NCBI RefSeq assembly: GCF_014297445.1
Contig: NZ_JACORU010000001.1
Span: 1,054,001-1,118,000 of the forward strand
Length of the DNA stretch: 64,000 nt
Origin: Ramlibacter albus
GTDB taxonomy: Bacteria; Pseudomonadota; Gammaproteobacteria; Burkholderiales; Burkholderiaceae_C
Reading direction: 5' to 3'
The notes under the pieces: model-generated
What the model was told of the DNA's origin: nothing
The model's database searches: none
Seen by the model: only the letters and a program-made list of their open reading frames with translations
In this document: piece by piece, positions 39,164 through 47,912 of the stretch
Numbering within the stretch: the first letter of the stretch is position 1
How the letters are laid out: each line of letters opens with the position of its first letter
Program-made: the position numbers and the translations under genes

Positions 39164-39189
39164 TGTCAAGAAATTGACAATCCCTGTCA
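39164..39189. promoter_or_regulatory. Crp/Fnr-type operator palindromes
   Basis: TGTCAA-GAAA-TTGACA is a perfect palindrome at 39164-39179, and tgaca-atccc-tgtca overlaps it at 39175-39189, ending at the ATG of the Crp-type gene. The position between two divergent genes and overlap with the start suggest autoregulation and control of the aldolase gene. Confidence 0.6.
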
Positions 39190-39890
39190 TGAAGGCGACG
39201 CTGGAGCTGCTCGGCAGGATGTCCGCGAACCCGTGGTTCGGTGCACTGCCCGCTGCGGACCGCAAGGCCGTGCTGGCCGCGTGCGAAAGGCAGCGCCTGC
39301 GGCCGGGCGAGATGCTGTTCCGCCAGGGCGATGCCGTGCCGGCGGGGACGGGCGCGTTCTACGGGCTGGTGGAGGGCCGCATCAAGGCCTCGAGTTTGCG
39401 CGAGGACGGCAAGGAAGCGATCCTCGTGGTGCTGGAGCCCGGCAACTGGTTCGGCGAGATTTCGCTGATCGACGGCGAGCCGCGCACGCACGATGCAACG
39501 GCGCTCGGTGATGCGGAAGTGATGGCGCTGCCGCGCGCCGCGTTCGATGCATTGATGAAGCGGCCCGCGTTTTCGCATGCGGTGTGCCGGATGCTCGCGG
39601 CCCGCGTGCGCTCGCTTTATGGGATGGTGGAGGATGCGACCCTGCGCTCGACACGCGCGCGAGTTGCGAGGCGCTTGCTGCTGCTCGCGCGCGGCGATGC
39701 GACCTTTGCACGTTACGCGCGTCCGGTGGTGCCGGTGTCGCAGGAGTCGCTGGCGATGATGCTGGGCATCACGCGGCAGACGTTGTCGAAGGAGCTGAAG
39801 GGGTTCGCGCAGGAGGGCGCCGTGCGATTGGGCTACGGGCAGATCGAGATCACGGACGTCCCGGCGCTCGAATCGTCATCCCGGGCTTGA
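39189..39890 (+). CDS. Crp/Fnr family transcriptional regulator
   Basis: A 233-residue regulator. N-terminal cyclic-nucleotide-binding beta-roll (GEMLFRQGDAV, GNWFGEISLIDGEPRTHDA), long dimerisation helix, and C-terminal HTH_CRP (VSQESLAMMLGITRQTLSKELKGF). No N-terminal Cys cluster for an iron-sulfur centre, so it is not an Fnr-type oxygen sensor; cyclic-nucleotide or other ligand binding is unproven. The last residues and stop lie in a palindromic element. The start is ATG 39189; an in-frame TTG lies at 39174. Confidence 0.88.
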   Translation: MKATLELLGRMSANPWFGALPAADRKAVLAACERQRLRPGEMLFRQGDAVPAGTGAFYGLVEGRIKASSLREDGKEAILVVLEPGNWFGEISLIDGEPRTHDATALGDAEVMALPRAAFDALMKRPAFSHAVCRMLAARVRSLYGMVEDATLRSTRARVARRLLLLARGDATFARYARPVVPVSQESLAMMLGITRQTLSKELKGFAQEGAVRLGYGQIEITDVPALESSSRA

Positions 39891-39954
39891 CCCGGGATCC
39901 ATGGTTGCGTGGTACTGCGCGACGATGGATTGCGGGTCAAGCCCGCAATGACAC
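39874..39954. repeat. Palindromic repeat that supplies stop codons to two genes
   Basis: Two complementary arms, 39874-39903 and 39925-39954, with cores cgggcttgacccg and cgggtcaagcccg, form a stem of about 30 bases with differing loop. The left arm supplies the last codons and TGA of the Crp gene (SSRA stop); the right arm supplies those of the convergent ykgJ gene (SLRA stop). It resembles a REP-like or MITE-like unit and may act as a terminator for both genes. Confidence 0.65.
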
Positions 39955-40203
39955 GGCGGTAGCGGCTTCGAGCGCCAGCAGGAAGTGCATTGCCTGCTCG
40001 TTCGTCGCGCCGCACATTTCCCCCGAAGGCCGCAGGCTCGAACACACGACAGGCCGCTCCGGCCGCCCGAAGATCCGGCACCGATTTGCATCATCGAGCT
40101 GAACGCACCGCACCCCCGCCGGCTTGCCGTTCGGCATGCCAGGAATCGGCGAAGAGATGGAAGGCGCGATGCAGCAAGCACCGCAGCCGGGTCGGCAGTC
40201 CAT
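39937..40203 (-). CDS. YkgJ family cysteine cluster protein
   Basis: An 88-residue protein with the conserved cysteine spacing of the UPF0153/YkgJ family: CRPGCGACC at residues 3-11, [23 protein letters not shown] later. The family probably binds zinc or an iron-sulfur centre. Function unknown. The terminal SLRA and stop derive from the palindromic repeat. Divergent from mnmG. Confidence 0.82.
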   Translation of the reverse strand: MDCRPGCGACCIAPSISSPIPGMPNGKPAGVRCVQLDDANRCRIFGRPERPVVCSSLRPSGEMCGATNEQAMHFLLALEAATAVSLRA

Positions 40204-40262
40204 AGCCGTCGATTGTCCGCCACGGGCAGGATTTCATCTCACCAGATAAAATTTAGCCCCTC

Positions 40263-42212
40263 ATGCTCTACCCCGAAGAATTCGACGTCATCGTCGTCGG
40301 CGGCGGCCACGCCGGCACCGAAGCAGCCCTTGCCGCCGCGCGCATGGGCTGCAGGACGCTGCTGCTCACGCACAACATCGAGACGCTGGGGCAGATGAGC
40401 TGCAACCCGTCGATCGGCGGCATTGGCAAAGGCCACCTCGTGAAAGAGGTGGACGCGCTCGGCGGCGCGATGGCGATTGCCACGGACGAGGGCGGCATCC
40501 AGTTCCGCATCCTCAACTCCAGCAAGGGCCCGGCCGTGCGGGCGACCCGGGCTCAGGCGGACCGCATCCTCTACAAGGCGGCCATTCGCCGTCGGCTGGA
40601 GAACCAGCCGAACCTCACGCTCTTCCAGCAGGCGGTCGACGACCTCATGGTCGAAGGCGACCGTGTGACGGGGGCTGTCACGCAAGTTGGTATTCGCTTC
40701 AGGGGCCGCGCGGTCGTGCTGACCGCCGGTACTTTCCTCGACGGCAAGATCCATGTCGGCCTGAACAACTACGCCGCCGGCCGGGCCGGCGACCCGCCGG
40801 CGGCGACACTGTCGGCTCGGCTGAAAGAACTGAAGCTGCCGCAGGGCAGGCTCAAGACGGGCACCCCGCCGAGGATCGACGGCCGGACGATCGACTTCAG
40901 CAAGTGCGAGGAGCAGCCCGGCGACCTGGACCCGGTGCCGGTGTTCAGCTTCATGGGCAACGCGGCGATGCACCCGCGCCAGCTGCCGTGCTGGATCACC
41001 CACACCAATGAGCGCACGCACGAGATCATCCGCTCCGGCTTCGACCGCAGCCCGATGTTCACCGGCAAGATCGAAGGCGTCGGCCCGCGCTACTGCCCGA
41101 GCGTGGAAGACAAGATCAACCGGTTCGCGGACAAGTCCAGCCACCAGGTCTTCCTGGAGCCGGAAGGGCTGACCACGAACGAGGTCTACCCGAACGGGAT
41201 CTCGACCAGCCTGCCGTTCGACATCCAGTACCAGCTCGTCCGCACGCTGCCGGGGCTGGAGAACGCCCACATCCTGCGGCCGGGCTACGCCATCGAGTAC
41301 GACTACTTCGACCCGCGGGCGCTGAAGGCGAGCTTCGAGACCCGAGCGATCGGCGGCCTGTTCTTCGCCGGCCAGATCAACGGGACCACCGGCTACGAAG
41401 AGGCGGCGGCCCAAGGCCTGTTCGCCGGGATCAATGCCGCTCTGCAGGTGCAGGGCAGGGAAGCCTGGCTGCCGCGCCGCGACGAGGCGTACCTCGGCGT
41501 CTTGGTGGACGACCTCATCACCAAGGGGGTGACTGAGCCGTATCGCATGTTCACCAGCCGAGCCGAGTTCCGGCTGCAGCTGCGCGAGGACAACGCCGAC
41601 ATGCGCCTGACCGAAACCGGGCGCCGTCTGGGGCTCGTCGACGACGCGCGCTGGGACGCTTTCAACCGCAAGCGCGACGCTGTTTCACGTGAAACAGAGC
41701 GGCTGAAATCGACGTGGGTGAACCCACGCAGCTTGCCGGCGGCGGAGGCCGAGCGCGTGCTCGGCAAGGGTATCGACCACGAATACAACCTCGGCGATCT
41801 GCTGCGCCGGCCGGATGTGAGCTACGCCGGCCTGATGTCGCTGGACGGCGGCAAGTACGCCAGCCCGGCCATGACGGAGGCCGGGTTGGGTGAGCTCTAC
41901 AGTGTCATCGTCGAGCAGGTCGAGATTGCCGCGAAGTACTCCGGCTATATCGAGCGCCAGAAGGACGAGGTGGAGCGGGCGGCGTACTACGAGAACCTGA
42001 AGCTGCCGGCTGAGCTGGACTACATGCAGGTTGCCGCGCTGAGCATCGAGGTTCGGCAGAAGCTCAGCAAGCATCGGCCGGAGACGCTGGGCCTGGCTTC
42101 CCGGATTTCCGGGGTGACTCCCGCTGCCATTTCCCTGCTGCTGGTGCACCTGAAGAAGAACAAGTTCAAGGGATTTGTCGAGGCGGCCAATCAGGGGAAG
42201 CAGGCGGCTTGA
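40263..42212 (+). CDS. mnmG: tRNA uridine 5-carboxymethylaminomethyl modification enzyme MnmG
   Basis: A 649-residue FAD enzyme that, with MnmE, modifies the wobble uridine of certain tRNAs. N-terminal dinucleotide fold [19 protein letters not shown], conserved [22 protein letters not shown], catalytic-Cys region [10 protein letters not shown] and C-terminal [23 protein letters not shown]. The ATG at 40263 gives the family start. An exact parS site lies inside the coding sequence at 41681. The gene is followed by a 688-base gap with a large inverted repeat before rsmG. Confidence 0.98.
   Translation: MLYPEEFDVIVVGGGHAGTEAALAAARMGCRTLLLTHNIETLGQMSCNPSIGGIGKGHLVKEVDALGGAMAIATDEGGIQFRILNSSKGPAVRATRAQADRILYKAAIRRRLENQPNLTLFQQAVDDLMVEGDRVTGAVTQVGIRFRGRAVVLTAGTFLDGKIHVGLNNYAAGRAGDPPAATLSARLKELKLPQGRLKTGTPPRIDGRTIDFSKCEEQPGDLDPVPVFSFMGNAAMHPRQLPCWITHTNERTHEIIRSGFDRSPMFTGKIEGVGPRYCPSVEDKINRFADKSSHQVFLEPEGLTTNEVYPNGISTSLPFDIQYQLVRTLPGLENAHILRPGYAIEYDYFDPRALKASFETRAIGGLFFAGQINGTTGYEEAAAQGLFAGINAALQVQGREAWLPRRDEAYLGVLVDDLITKGVTEPYRMFTSRAEFRLQLREDNADMRLTETGRRLGLVDDARWDAFNRKRDAVSRETERLKSTWVNPRSLPAAEAERVLGKGIDHEYNLGDLLRRPDVSYAGLMSLDGGKYASPAMTEAGLGELYSVIVEQVEIAAKYSGYIERQKDEVERAAYYENLKLPAELDYMQVAALSIEVRQKLSKHRPETLGLASRISGVTPAAISLLLVHLKKNKFKGFVEAANQGKQAA
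41681..41696. other. parS: parS site inside mnmG
   Basis: tgtttcacgtgaaaca, an exact 16-bp parS palindrome, encodes AVSRETE of MnmG. ParB, encoded 3.8 kb downstream, would bind it and spread to form the partition complex near the origin. Confidence 0.9.
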
Positions 42213-42323
42213 TGCTGCCGTGCTCTTGCTCTCGGGGTGCGCCGGGTGCGCGGGCGGTGAGTGCCGGCTGCATCGGCCGCTGTGCCGTGTCGGCGGTTTG
42301 CTGGGGGCTGGGCGCGTCAACAA

Positions 42324-42873
42324 GTGGCGCGCTGCGTCGGCGCTGGGTGGGGTCCCGCCCGGCGCTTAATCTTCCGCCGCCCGTCCTGCGGACGGGGGCC
42401 CTGGCGGCCGACTACCGCCTCGCGCCCCGGAGAAACATCGGCGGCCGCAACGGCGTCTCCACATGCGCGCCGGATCGAGACCCCACCCACCACCGACGGA
42501 CCCGAGGGCGCGAGCAGTCGCGCTTCACCGTCGCGCCTGAACATGAGACGTCTCGGCTCGCGTGGGTTCCGGGACTCCCGCCGGCCCCCAAGGCTCTTCT
42601 CTTCGGACCGGTTCCCGCCCCGACCGTAACGCTGGGGTGCGCCGGGATCGCCTTCGCGGCCGAGGTCGTTGCGCGCGTCCTCCGCACGCCCCGGTTCGTC
42701 GGCGGCGGGGTGGGGCCTCGATCCGGCGCGCATGTGGAGACGCCGTTGCGGCCGCCGTGTCTTTCCCGGAGCTTGAGCGGTCAGTCGGCCGCCAGGGTCC
42801 CCGTCCGGAGGACGGGCGGCGGAAGATTAAGCGCAGGGCGGGGGCCCACCCCGCCGTCGACGCAGCGCGCCAC
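42324..42873. repeat. Large imperfect inverted repeat between mnmG and rsmG
   Basis: The 688-base gap holds two arms of about 180 bases, 42324-42503 and 42691-42873, facing each other around a 190-base centre. Both contain gtggcgcgctgcgtcg, cgcttaatcttccgccgccc, gtcctNcggacggg and cggcgtctccacatgcgcgc. By eye identity is about four fifths, with small indels. The frames that cross it look like GC-rich noise. It may be a dispersed palindromic element or a large structured RNA/DNA region. The function is unknown. Confidence 0.75.
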
Positions 42874-42900
42874 CCCAACCACGGAGGAGAGGCGGGCCGC

Positions 42901-43539
42901 ATGACAGAACGAGAAGCGCGCCTCGCCCAAGGCGTAACCGAGCTAGACCTCGAGCTGGAAGCGCAGCAACTCACCCAGCTGCTCACCTACCTCGACCTCA
43001 TCCAGAAATGGAACAAGGTCTACAACCTCACCGCCGTCCGTGATCCGGGGGAGATGCTCACTTACCACCTGCTCGACAGTCTTGCAGTGGTTCCCCCACT
43101 TCGGCGCCACACCCAAGGCCAACCGACGAAGCTGTTGGATGTGGGCTCGGGCGCTGGACTCCCGGGCGTCGTGATCGCCATCTGCTGCCCCGAGATCCAG
43201 GTCGACTGCGTCGATGCGGTGGCCAAGAAAGCCGCCTTCATCCAGCAATGCGCCGTCCAACTCAAGCTCGCCAACCTGCGCGGCGTTCACGCGCGGGTTG
43301 AGACGCTCGAAGAGCCGTACGACGTCATCACCTCCCGCGCGTTCGCGTCGCTCGCCGACTTCGTCACCTGGTCGGCCTCGGCCCTGAAGCAGGGGGGCGT
43401 CTGGCTCGCCATGAAAGGCAAGCGCCCCGACGACGAAATCGCCGCGCTCCCACCCGAAGCCCGTGTGTTTCACGTGGAACAGTTGGGCGTCCCGGGCCTC
43501 GATGCCGAGCGCTGCTTGGTCTGGCTCGACAGGCCGTGA
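42901..43539 (+). CDS. rsmG: 16S rRNA (guanine(527)-N7)-methyltransferase RsmG
   Basis: A 212-residue methyltransferase that modifies 16S rRNA G527. SAM-binding motif LDVGSGAGLPGVVIAI, the early KWNKVYNLTAVRD and TSRAFASLADFV are family hallmarks. ATG 42901 has a strong ggaggag site; longer upstream frames run through the inverted repeat. A one-mismatch parS lies at 43466-43481. Confidence 0.97.
   Translation: MTEREARLAQGVTELDLELEAQQLTQLLTYLDLIQKWNKVYNLTAVRDPGEMLTYHLLDSLAVVPPLRRHTQGQPTKLLDVGSGAGLPGVVIAICCPEIQVDCVDAVAKKAAFIQQCAVQLKLANLRGVHARVETLEEPYDVITSRAFASLADFVTWSASALKQGGVWLAMKGKRPDDEIAALPPEARVFHVEQLGVPGLDAERCLVWLDRP
43466..43481. other. parS: Near-consensus parS site inside rsmG
   Basis: tgtttcacgtggaaca differs from the parS consensus at one position (A to G, position 12). 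It lies 1.8 kb from the exact site in mnmG and 2 kb before parB. Confidence 0.75.
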
Positions 43540-43571
43540 CGTAAACTCGCCGCTCCACCCGGAGGGCATTC

Positions 43572-44186
43572 ATGTTCGGCGTTGCAGACTACGGCGCATT
43601 TGTCGTCGCGATCATCGTTTTCCTGGCCATCCCCGGCCCGGGCAACCTGGCGCTGATCACCTCCACCGGCAAGGGCGGCATCGCGGGCGGCCTGGCCGCC
43701 ACCTTCGGGATCATTGCCGGCGACCAGGTCCTGATGTGGGCAGCCGTTGCCGGAGTTGCCGCGCTGCTCATCGCGTACCCCGCCGCCTTCCACGCCGTCC
43801 AGTGGCTCGGCGCCGCCTACCTCGCCTGGCTCGGCTTCAAGATGATGCTGGCCAAGCCCGGTGACGCGCCCGTGTTGAACATCGAGCCGCGCCGCTACTT
43901 CCAGCAAGCCGGCCTGATCACGCTGCTCAACCCCAAGGCCATCGTTTTCTACATGGCCTTCTTCCCGCTGTTCGTCGACCCGAAGCAGCACCAAGGCTTG
44001 GTGACCTTCGGCGTGATGGCCGCGACCATCGCCACGCTCACCTTCCTCTACGGGCTGATAGTCGTGCTGCTCACCCACTTCCTGGCCGAAAGATTGCGTG
44101 CCAACCCCATGATCGGCCGCGCGCTCGAAAAGCTGGCCGGCGTGTTCCTGGTCGGCTTCGGCGTGAAGCTGGCCCTCTCCAGGTAA
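43572..44186 (+). CDS. LysE family translocator
   Basis: A 204-residue membrane protein of the LysE/RhtB exporter family: N-terminal VAIIVFLAIPGPGNLALITSTGKGGIAGG, AYLAWLGFKMM in the middle and NPKAIVFYMAFFPLFVDP, a signature after the fourth helix. About six transmembrane helices. It probably exports an amino acid or derivative; substrate unknown. It sits between rsmG and parA, as in related genomes. Confidence 0.92.
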   Translation: MFGVADYGAFVVAIIVFLAIPGPGNLALITSTGKGGIAGGLAATFGIIAGDQVLMWAAVAGVAALLIAYPAAFHAVQWLGAAYLAWLGFKMMLAKPGDAPVLNIEPRRYFQQAGLITLLNPKAIVFYMAFFPLFVDPKQHQGLVTFGVMAATIATLTFLYGLIVVLLTHFLAERLRANPMIGRALEKLAGVFLVGFGVKLALSR

Positions 44187-44190
44187 TCGA

Positions 44191-44964
44191 ATGACAGCCA
44201 GGATCTTTTGCGTCGCCAACCAGAAGGGCGGCGTCGGCAAGACGACCACCACCGTCAACCTCGCCGCCGGCCTGGCGAAGATCGGCCAGCGCGTGCTGAT
44301 GGTCGACCTCGACCCGCAGGGCAACGCCACCATGGGCTCAGGCGTGGACAAGCGCGCGCTCAAGCTCACCGTGTACGACGTCCTGCTCGAATCGGCTTCG
44401 GTGGCCGAAGCGCGGGTGAAGAGCGAGAAGTGCGGCTACGACGTGCTCGGCGCCAACCGCGAGCTCGCGGGTGCCGAGGTGGAGCTGGTCGACGAGGAGC
44501 GCCGCGAGAAGCGCCTCAAGCAGGCGCTCGCGCAATCGGCCAAGGACTACGACTTCGTCCTCATCGACTGCCCGCCCTCGCTCTCGCTGCTCACGCTCAA
44601 TGGCCTGTGCGCGGCGCACGGCGTGATCGTGCCGATGCAGTGCGAGTACTTCGCTCTCGAAGGCCTGTCCGACCTGGTGAACACCATCAAGCAGGTGCAC
44701 GCCAACTTGAACAAGGACCTGCAGATCATCGGCCTCTTGCGCGTGATGTTCGACCCGCGCATCACGCTGCAGCAGCAGGTGAGCGACCAGCTCAAGGCGC
44801 ACTTCGCCGAGAAGGTGTTCAACACGGTGATCCCGCGCAACGTGCGCCTCGCCGAGGCACCCAGCTACGGCCTGCCCGGCGTGATCTTCGACCCCTCGGC
44901 GCGCGGCAGCCAGGCCTTCGTGGACTTCGCGCAGGAGATGGTCGATCGCCTCAAGCGGATGTGA
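44191..44964 (+). CDS. parA: Chromosome partitioning ATPase ParA
   Basis: A 257-residue Soj/ParA protein. Deviant Walker [20 protein letters not shown] at residues 6-24, Walker A' MVDLDPQGNATMGSG, Walker B DFVLIDCPPSLSLLT, and GVIVPMQCEYFALEGLS. It drives chromosome segregation with ParB. It starts four bases after lysE and is followed by a small hydrolase gene before parB. Confidence 0.97.
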   Translation: MTARIFCVANQKGGVGKTTTTVNLAAGLAKIGQRVLMVDLDPQGNATMGSGVDKRALKLTVYDVLLESASVAEARVKSEKCGYDVLGANRELAGAEVELVDEERREKRLKQALAQSAKDYDFVLIDCPPSLSLLTLNGLCAAHGVIVPMQCEYFALEGLSDLVNTIKQVHANLNKDLQIIGLLRVMFDPRITLQQQVSDQLKAHFAEKVFNTVIPRNVRLAEAPSYGLPGVIFDPSARGSQAFVDFAQEMVDRLKRM

Positions 44965-44986
44965 CCGCGCTACAAAAAAGAGAGCA

Positions 44987-45526
44987 GTGAAGCCTTCCAA
45001 CGTCTTGACCCTGCCGGGTTGGCAGTCCAGCGGCCCGCAGCACTGGCAGACCCTGTGGGAAGCGCGCCATGGCTACGTGCGCGTGGAACAGCACGACTGG
45101 ATGCGGCCCCTGCGCGGCGACTGGATCGCGCGGCTGGAAGAGGTCGTGCTCTCGCGCGACGAACCCGCGGTGCTGGTGGGCCACAGCCTCGGCTGCATGC
45201 TCGTCTCCGCGTGGGCGGCGCATTCGCAGAACACGCATCGCGTGAAGGGCGCGCTCCTCGTCGCCCCGGGCGACCCCGAGCGGCCCGAGATGCGCGACCT
45301 GCTGCGCACCTGGGCACCGGTGCCACTGCAGGCGCTGCCTTTCGTGAGCGTGCTGGTCGCCAGCCGCGACGACCCCTATTGCGACTTCGAGCGCGCACGC
45401 CTCTTTGCGCACGCGTGGGGCTCGCAGTTCATGGACTACGGCAACAGCGGGCACATCAACGCGGAGAGCGGGCTCGCGAGCTGGCCCGAAGGACACGTCC
45501 TCTTGCAGGACCTGATGAGAGACTAG
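44987..45526 (+). CDS. RBBP9/YdeN family alpha/beta hydrolase
   Basis: A 179-residue serine-hydrolase-like protein. N-terminal LTLPGWQSSGPQHWQTLWE, nucleophile elbow LVGHSLGCML, an acid residue in VASRDDPYC, and the final His in GNSGHINAESGLASWPEG. Starts with GTG at 44987 and ends five bases before parB, so it is probably part of the parA-parB transcript. A role in partitioning is not indicated by the sequence. Confidence 0.88.
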   Translation: MKPSNVLTLPGWQSSGPQHWQTLWEARHGYVRVEQHDWMRPLRGDWIARLEEVVLSRDEPAVLVGHSLGCMLVSAWAAHSQNTHRVKGALLVAPGDPERPEMRDLLRTWAPVPLQALPFVSVLVASRDDPYCDFERARLFAHAWGSQFMDYGNSGHINAESGLASWPEGHVLLQDLMRD

Positions 45527-45528
45527 TG

Positions 45529-46455
45529 ATGGTGACGAAGAAACCCAAGGGCCTCGGCCGCGGCCTCGAAGCGCTGCTCGGGCCCAAGGTGGAAGAGGGC
45601 GCGAACGCCGACGCGCCCGCGACGAACCCGGGCACGCCCGCGTCGCTGCTGCTCGACGACATGGTGCCCGGCCAGTACCAGCCGCGCACGCGCATGGACG
45701 AGGGCGCGCTCTACGAACTGGCCGAGTCGATCAAGGCGCAAGGCATCATGCAGCCGATCCTCGTTCGCAAGCTCGCGAGCGGGGACCACGCCGGCAAGTA
45801 CGAGATCATCGCGGGTGAGCGCCGCTTCCGCGCGGCGAAGCTCGCGGGCCTGGACAGCGTGCCGGTGCTCGTGCGCGACGTGCCCGACGAGTCCGCCGCG
45901 GCGATGGCGCTCATCGAGAACATTCAGCGCGAGGACCTCAACCCGCTGGAAGAGGCGCATGGCCTGCAGCGGCTGGTCAAGGAGTTCGGCCTCACGCACG
46001 AACAAGCCGCGCAAGCGGTGGGGCGTTCGCGCAGCGCGGCGTCGAACCTGCTGCGCTTGCTGAACCTCGCCGAGCCCGTGCAGACGATGCTGATGGCCGG
46101 TGACCTCGACATGGGCCATGCACGCGCGCTCCTCGCACTCGAGCGGGCGGCGCAGATCACGGCGGCCAACCAGATCGCGCAGAAGAAGCTGTCCGTGCGC
46201 GAGGCAGAGAGCCTCGTCAAGAAGCTGGGCGCGGAGTTCACGCTGACCTCGCCCAAGCCGAAGAAGGAGAAGTCGCGCGATCTGCGCCGCGTGGAGGAAG
46301 AACTCTCCGACCTGCTCACCGCCGAAGTCGAAGTGCGCGTGAAGAAGCGCGTGAAGCGCCACGGGCGCACCGAGGAGCTCGGCGAAGTCGCGATCCAGTT
46401 CGGGTCGCTGGACGAGTTGAACGGCCTGATCGACCGCCTGCGCGCCGAGCGTTAA
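45529..46455 (+). CDS. parB: Chromosome partitioning protein ParB
   Basis: A 308-residue protein: N-terminal KGLGRGLEALLG, the CTPase motifs GERRFRAAKLAGLDSVPVLV and ENIQREDLNPLEEA, the parS-binding HTH (TNKQAAQAVGRSRSAASNLLRLL-type, here THEQAAQAVGRSRSAASNLL) and the C-terminal dimer domain LNGLIDRLR. The ATG at 45529 is the family start; longer frames overlap the hydrolase. The 3' end overlaps the convergent oxidase gene by four bases. Confidence 0.97.
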   Translation: MVTKKPKGLGRGLEALLGPKVEEGANADAPATNPGTPASLLLDDMVPGQYQPRTRMDEGALYELAESIKAQGIMQPILVRKLASGDHAGKYEIIAGERRFRAAKLAGLDSVPVLVRDVPDESAAAMALIENIQREDLNPLEEAHGLQRLVKEFGLTHEQAAQAVGRSRSAASNLLRLLNLAEPVQTMLMAGDLDMGHARALLALERAAQITAANQIAQKKLSVREAESLVKKLGAEFTLTSPKPKKEKSRDLRRVEEELSDLLTAEVEVRVKKRVKRHGRTEELGEVAIQFGSLDELNGLIDRLRAER

Positions 46456-47876
46456 AGCGCGAAGATCTTCCCGGGGTTCATGATGTTCTTCGGGTCGAGC
46501 GCGCGCTTGATCGTACGCATCATGTCCACCGCGCCCACGCCGGCTTCGTCGACGAGGAAACCCATCTTGTGCAGGCCCACGCCATGCTCGCCCGTGCACG
46601 TGCCGCCGAGGTCGAGCGCGCGCGAGACGAGCTTGTGGTTCAGCGCCTCGGCGACCTCGCGCTCCTTCGGCAGGTTCGGGTCGAGCAGGTAACCGAAGTG
46701 GAAATTGCCGTCGCCCACGTGGCCGACGAGGAAGTAGGGCAGGCCGCTCTCGTCGGCTTCCTTCACCGAGTCCAGCAGGCAATCGGCCAGGCGTGAGATC
46801 GGCACGCAGGTGTCCGTGCTGATCGCGCGGCAGCCGGGGCGCGACTGGATCGCGGCGAAGTACGCGTTGTGCCGCGCGGTCCACAGGCGCGTGCGCTCTT
46901 CGGGCGTGGTGGCCCATTCGAACGCCTTGCCGCCGTGCGATGACGCGATCTCCTGCACCGTCTCGGCCTGCTCCTTCACGCCGGCCGGCGAGCCGTGGAA
47001 CTCCATCAGCAGCATCGGCTCCTCGCGCAGCGCGAGCTTGCTGTGCGCGTTGACCATGCGCACCGTGTTGTGGTCGATCAGCTCCACGCGCGCGATCGGC
47101 ACGCCGAGCTGGATGATCTCGATGACGCTGTGCACGGCATCCGCGATGCTCGGGAACGAGCAGACCGCGGCGGAGATCGCTTCGGGGATCGGGTACAGGC
47201 GCAGGGTGATCTCGGTGATCACGCCGAGCGTGCCTTCGCTGCCGACGAACAGGCGGGTGAGGTCATAACCCGCCGAGGATTTCTTCGCGCGCGTGCCGGT
47301 GCGGATCACCTCACCGCTCGCGGTCACCACTTCGAGCGCGAGCACGTTCTCGCGCATGGTTCCGTAGCGGACCGCATTCGTGCCCGAAGCACGCGTGGCG
47401 CTCATGCCGCCGATGGTGGCGTCCGCACCCGGGTCGATCGGGAAGAACAGGCCCGTGCTCTTGATCTCCTCGTTCACCTGCTTGCGCGTCACGCCCGCCT
47501 GCACCGTCACCGTGAGGTCTTCGGGGTTGACGGCCAGCACCTTGTTCATGCGGCCCACGTCGATGCTCACGCCGCCTTGCACGGCGAGCAAATGGCCTTC
47601 GAGCGACGTGCCCACGCCGAAAGGAATGACGGGCGTGCCGTGCTCGCTGCACAGGCGCACGGCATCGGCGACGTCCTGCGTCTTCTCCGCGAAGATCACC
47701 GCGCCCGGCGGCGGCACCTCGAACGACGACTCGTCGCGGCCGTGCTGCTCGCGCACCGCCATTGCGGTGGAGCATTGCTCACCGAAGCGTGCCTTGAGCG
47801 CGTCGAGCAGCGCCTGCGGCACGGCGCGCTGCTGGACTTCGGGGATGAGGTGCGAGGCGGCGGTGGGGGCATTCAT
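46452..47876 (-). CDS. FAD-linked oxidase (GlcD/D-lactate dehydrogenase type)
   Basis: A 474-residue flavoprotein. FAD-binding PCMH domain with VIPFGVGTSLEGHLLAVQGGVSID, GGMSATRASGTNAVRYGTM and VGSEGTLGVITEITLRL; C-terminal domain ending CTGEHGVGLHKMGFL and MNPGKIFAL. This is the glycolate/D-lactate oxidase fold; substrate among 2-hydroxy acids is not determined. ATG 47876 begins the conserved N-terminus. Confidence 0.93.
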   Translation of the reverse strand: MNAPTAASHLIPEVQQRAVPQALLDALKARFGEQCSTAMAVREQHGRDESSFEVPPPGAVIFAEKTQDVADAVRLCSEHGTPVIPFGVGTSLEGHLLAVQGGVSIDVGRMNKVLAVNPEDLTVTVQAGVTRKQVNEEIKSTGLFFPIDPGADATIGGMSATRASGTNAVRYGTMRENVLALEVVTASGEVIRTGTRAKKSSAGYDLTRLFVGSEGTLGVITEITLRLYPIPEAISAAVCSFPSIADAVHSVIEIIQLGVPIARVELIDHNTVRMVNAHSKLALREEPMLLMEFHGSPAGVKEQAETVQEIASSHGGKAFEWATTPEERTRLWTARHNAYFAAIQSRPGCRAISTDTCVPISRLADCLLDSVKEADESGLPYFLVGHVGDGNFHFGYLLDPNLPKEREVAEALNHKLVSRALDLGGTCTGEHGVGLHKMGFLVDEAGVGAVDMMRTIKRALDPKNIMNPGKIFAL

Positions 47877-47912
47877 GGGGCGTCTCCTGACCACCCCAGT
47901 TTAAGCCCACCG

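Noticed and set aside
42209..42904. Several ORFs in the mnmG-rsmG gap
   Set aside because: They run through the inverted repeat in different frames without family motifs; the arm similarity is better explained at DNA level.
45019..45528. Upstream extension of parB to 478 codons
   Set aside because: The extra codons overlap the hydrolase gene in another frame; family ParB begins at MVTKKPKGLGRG.
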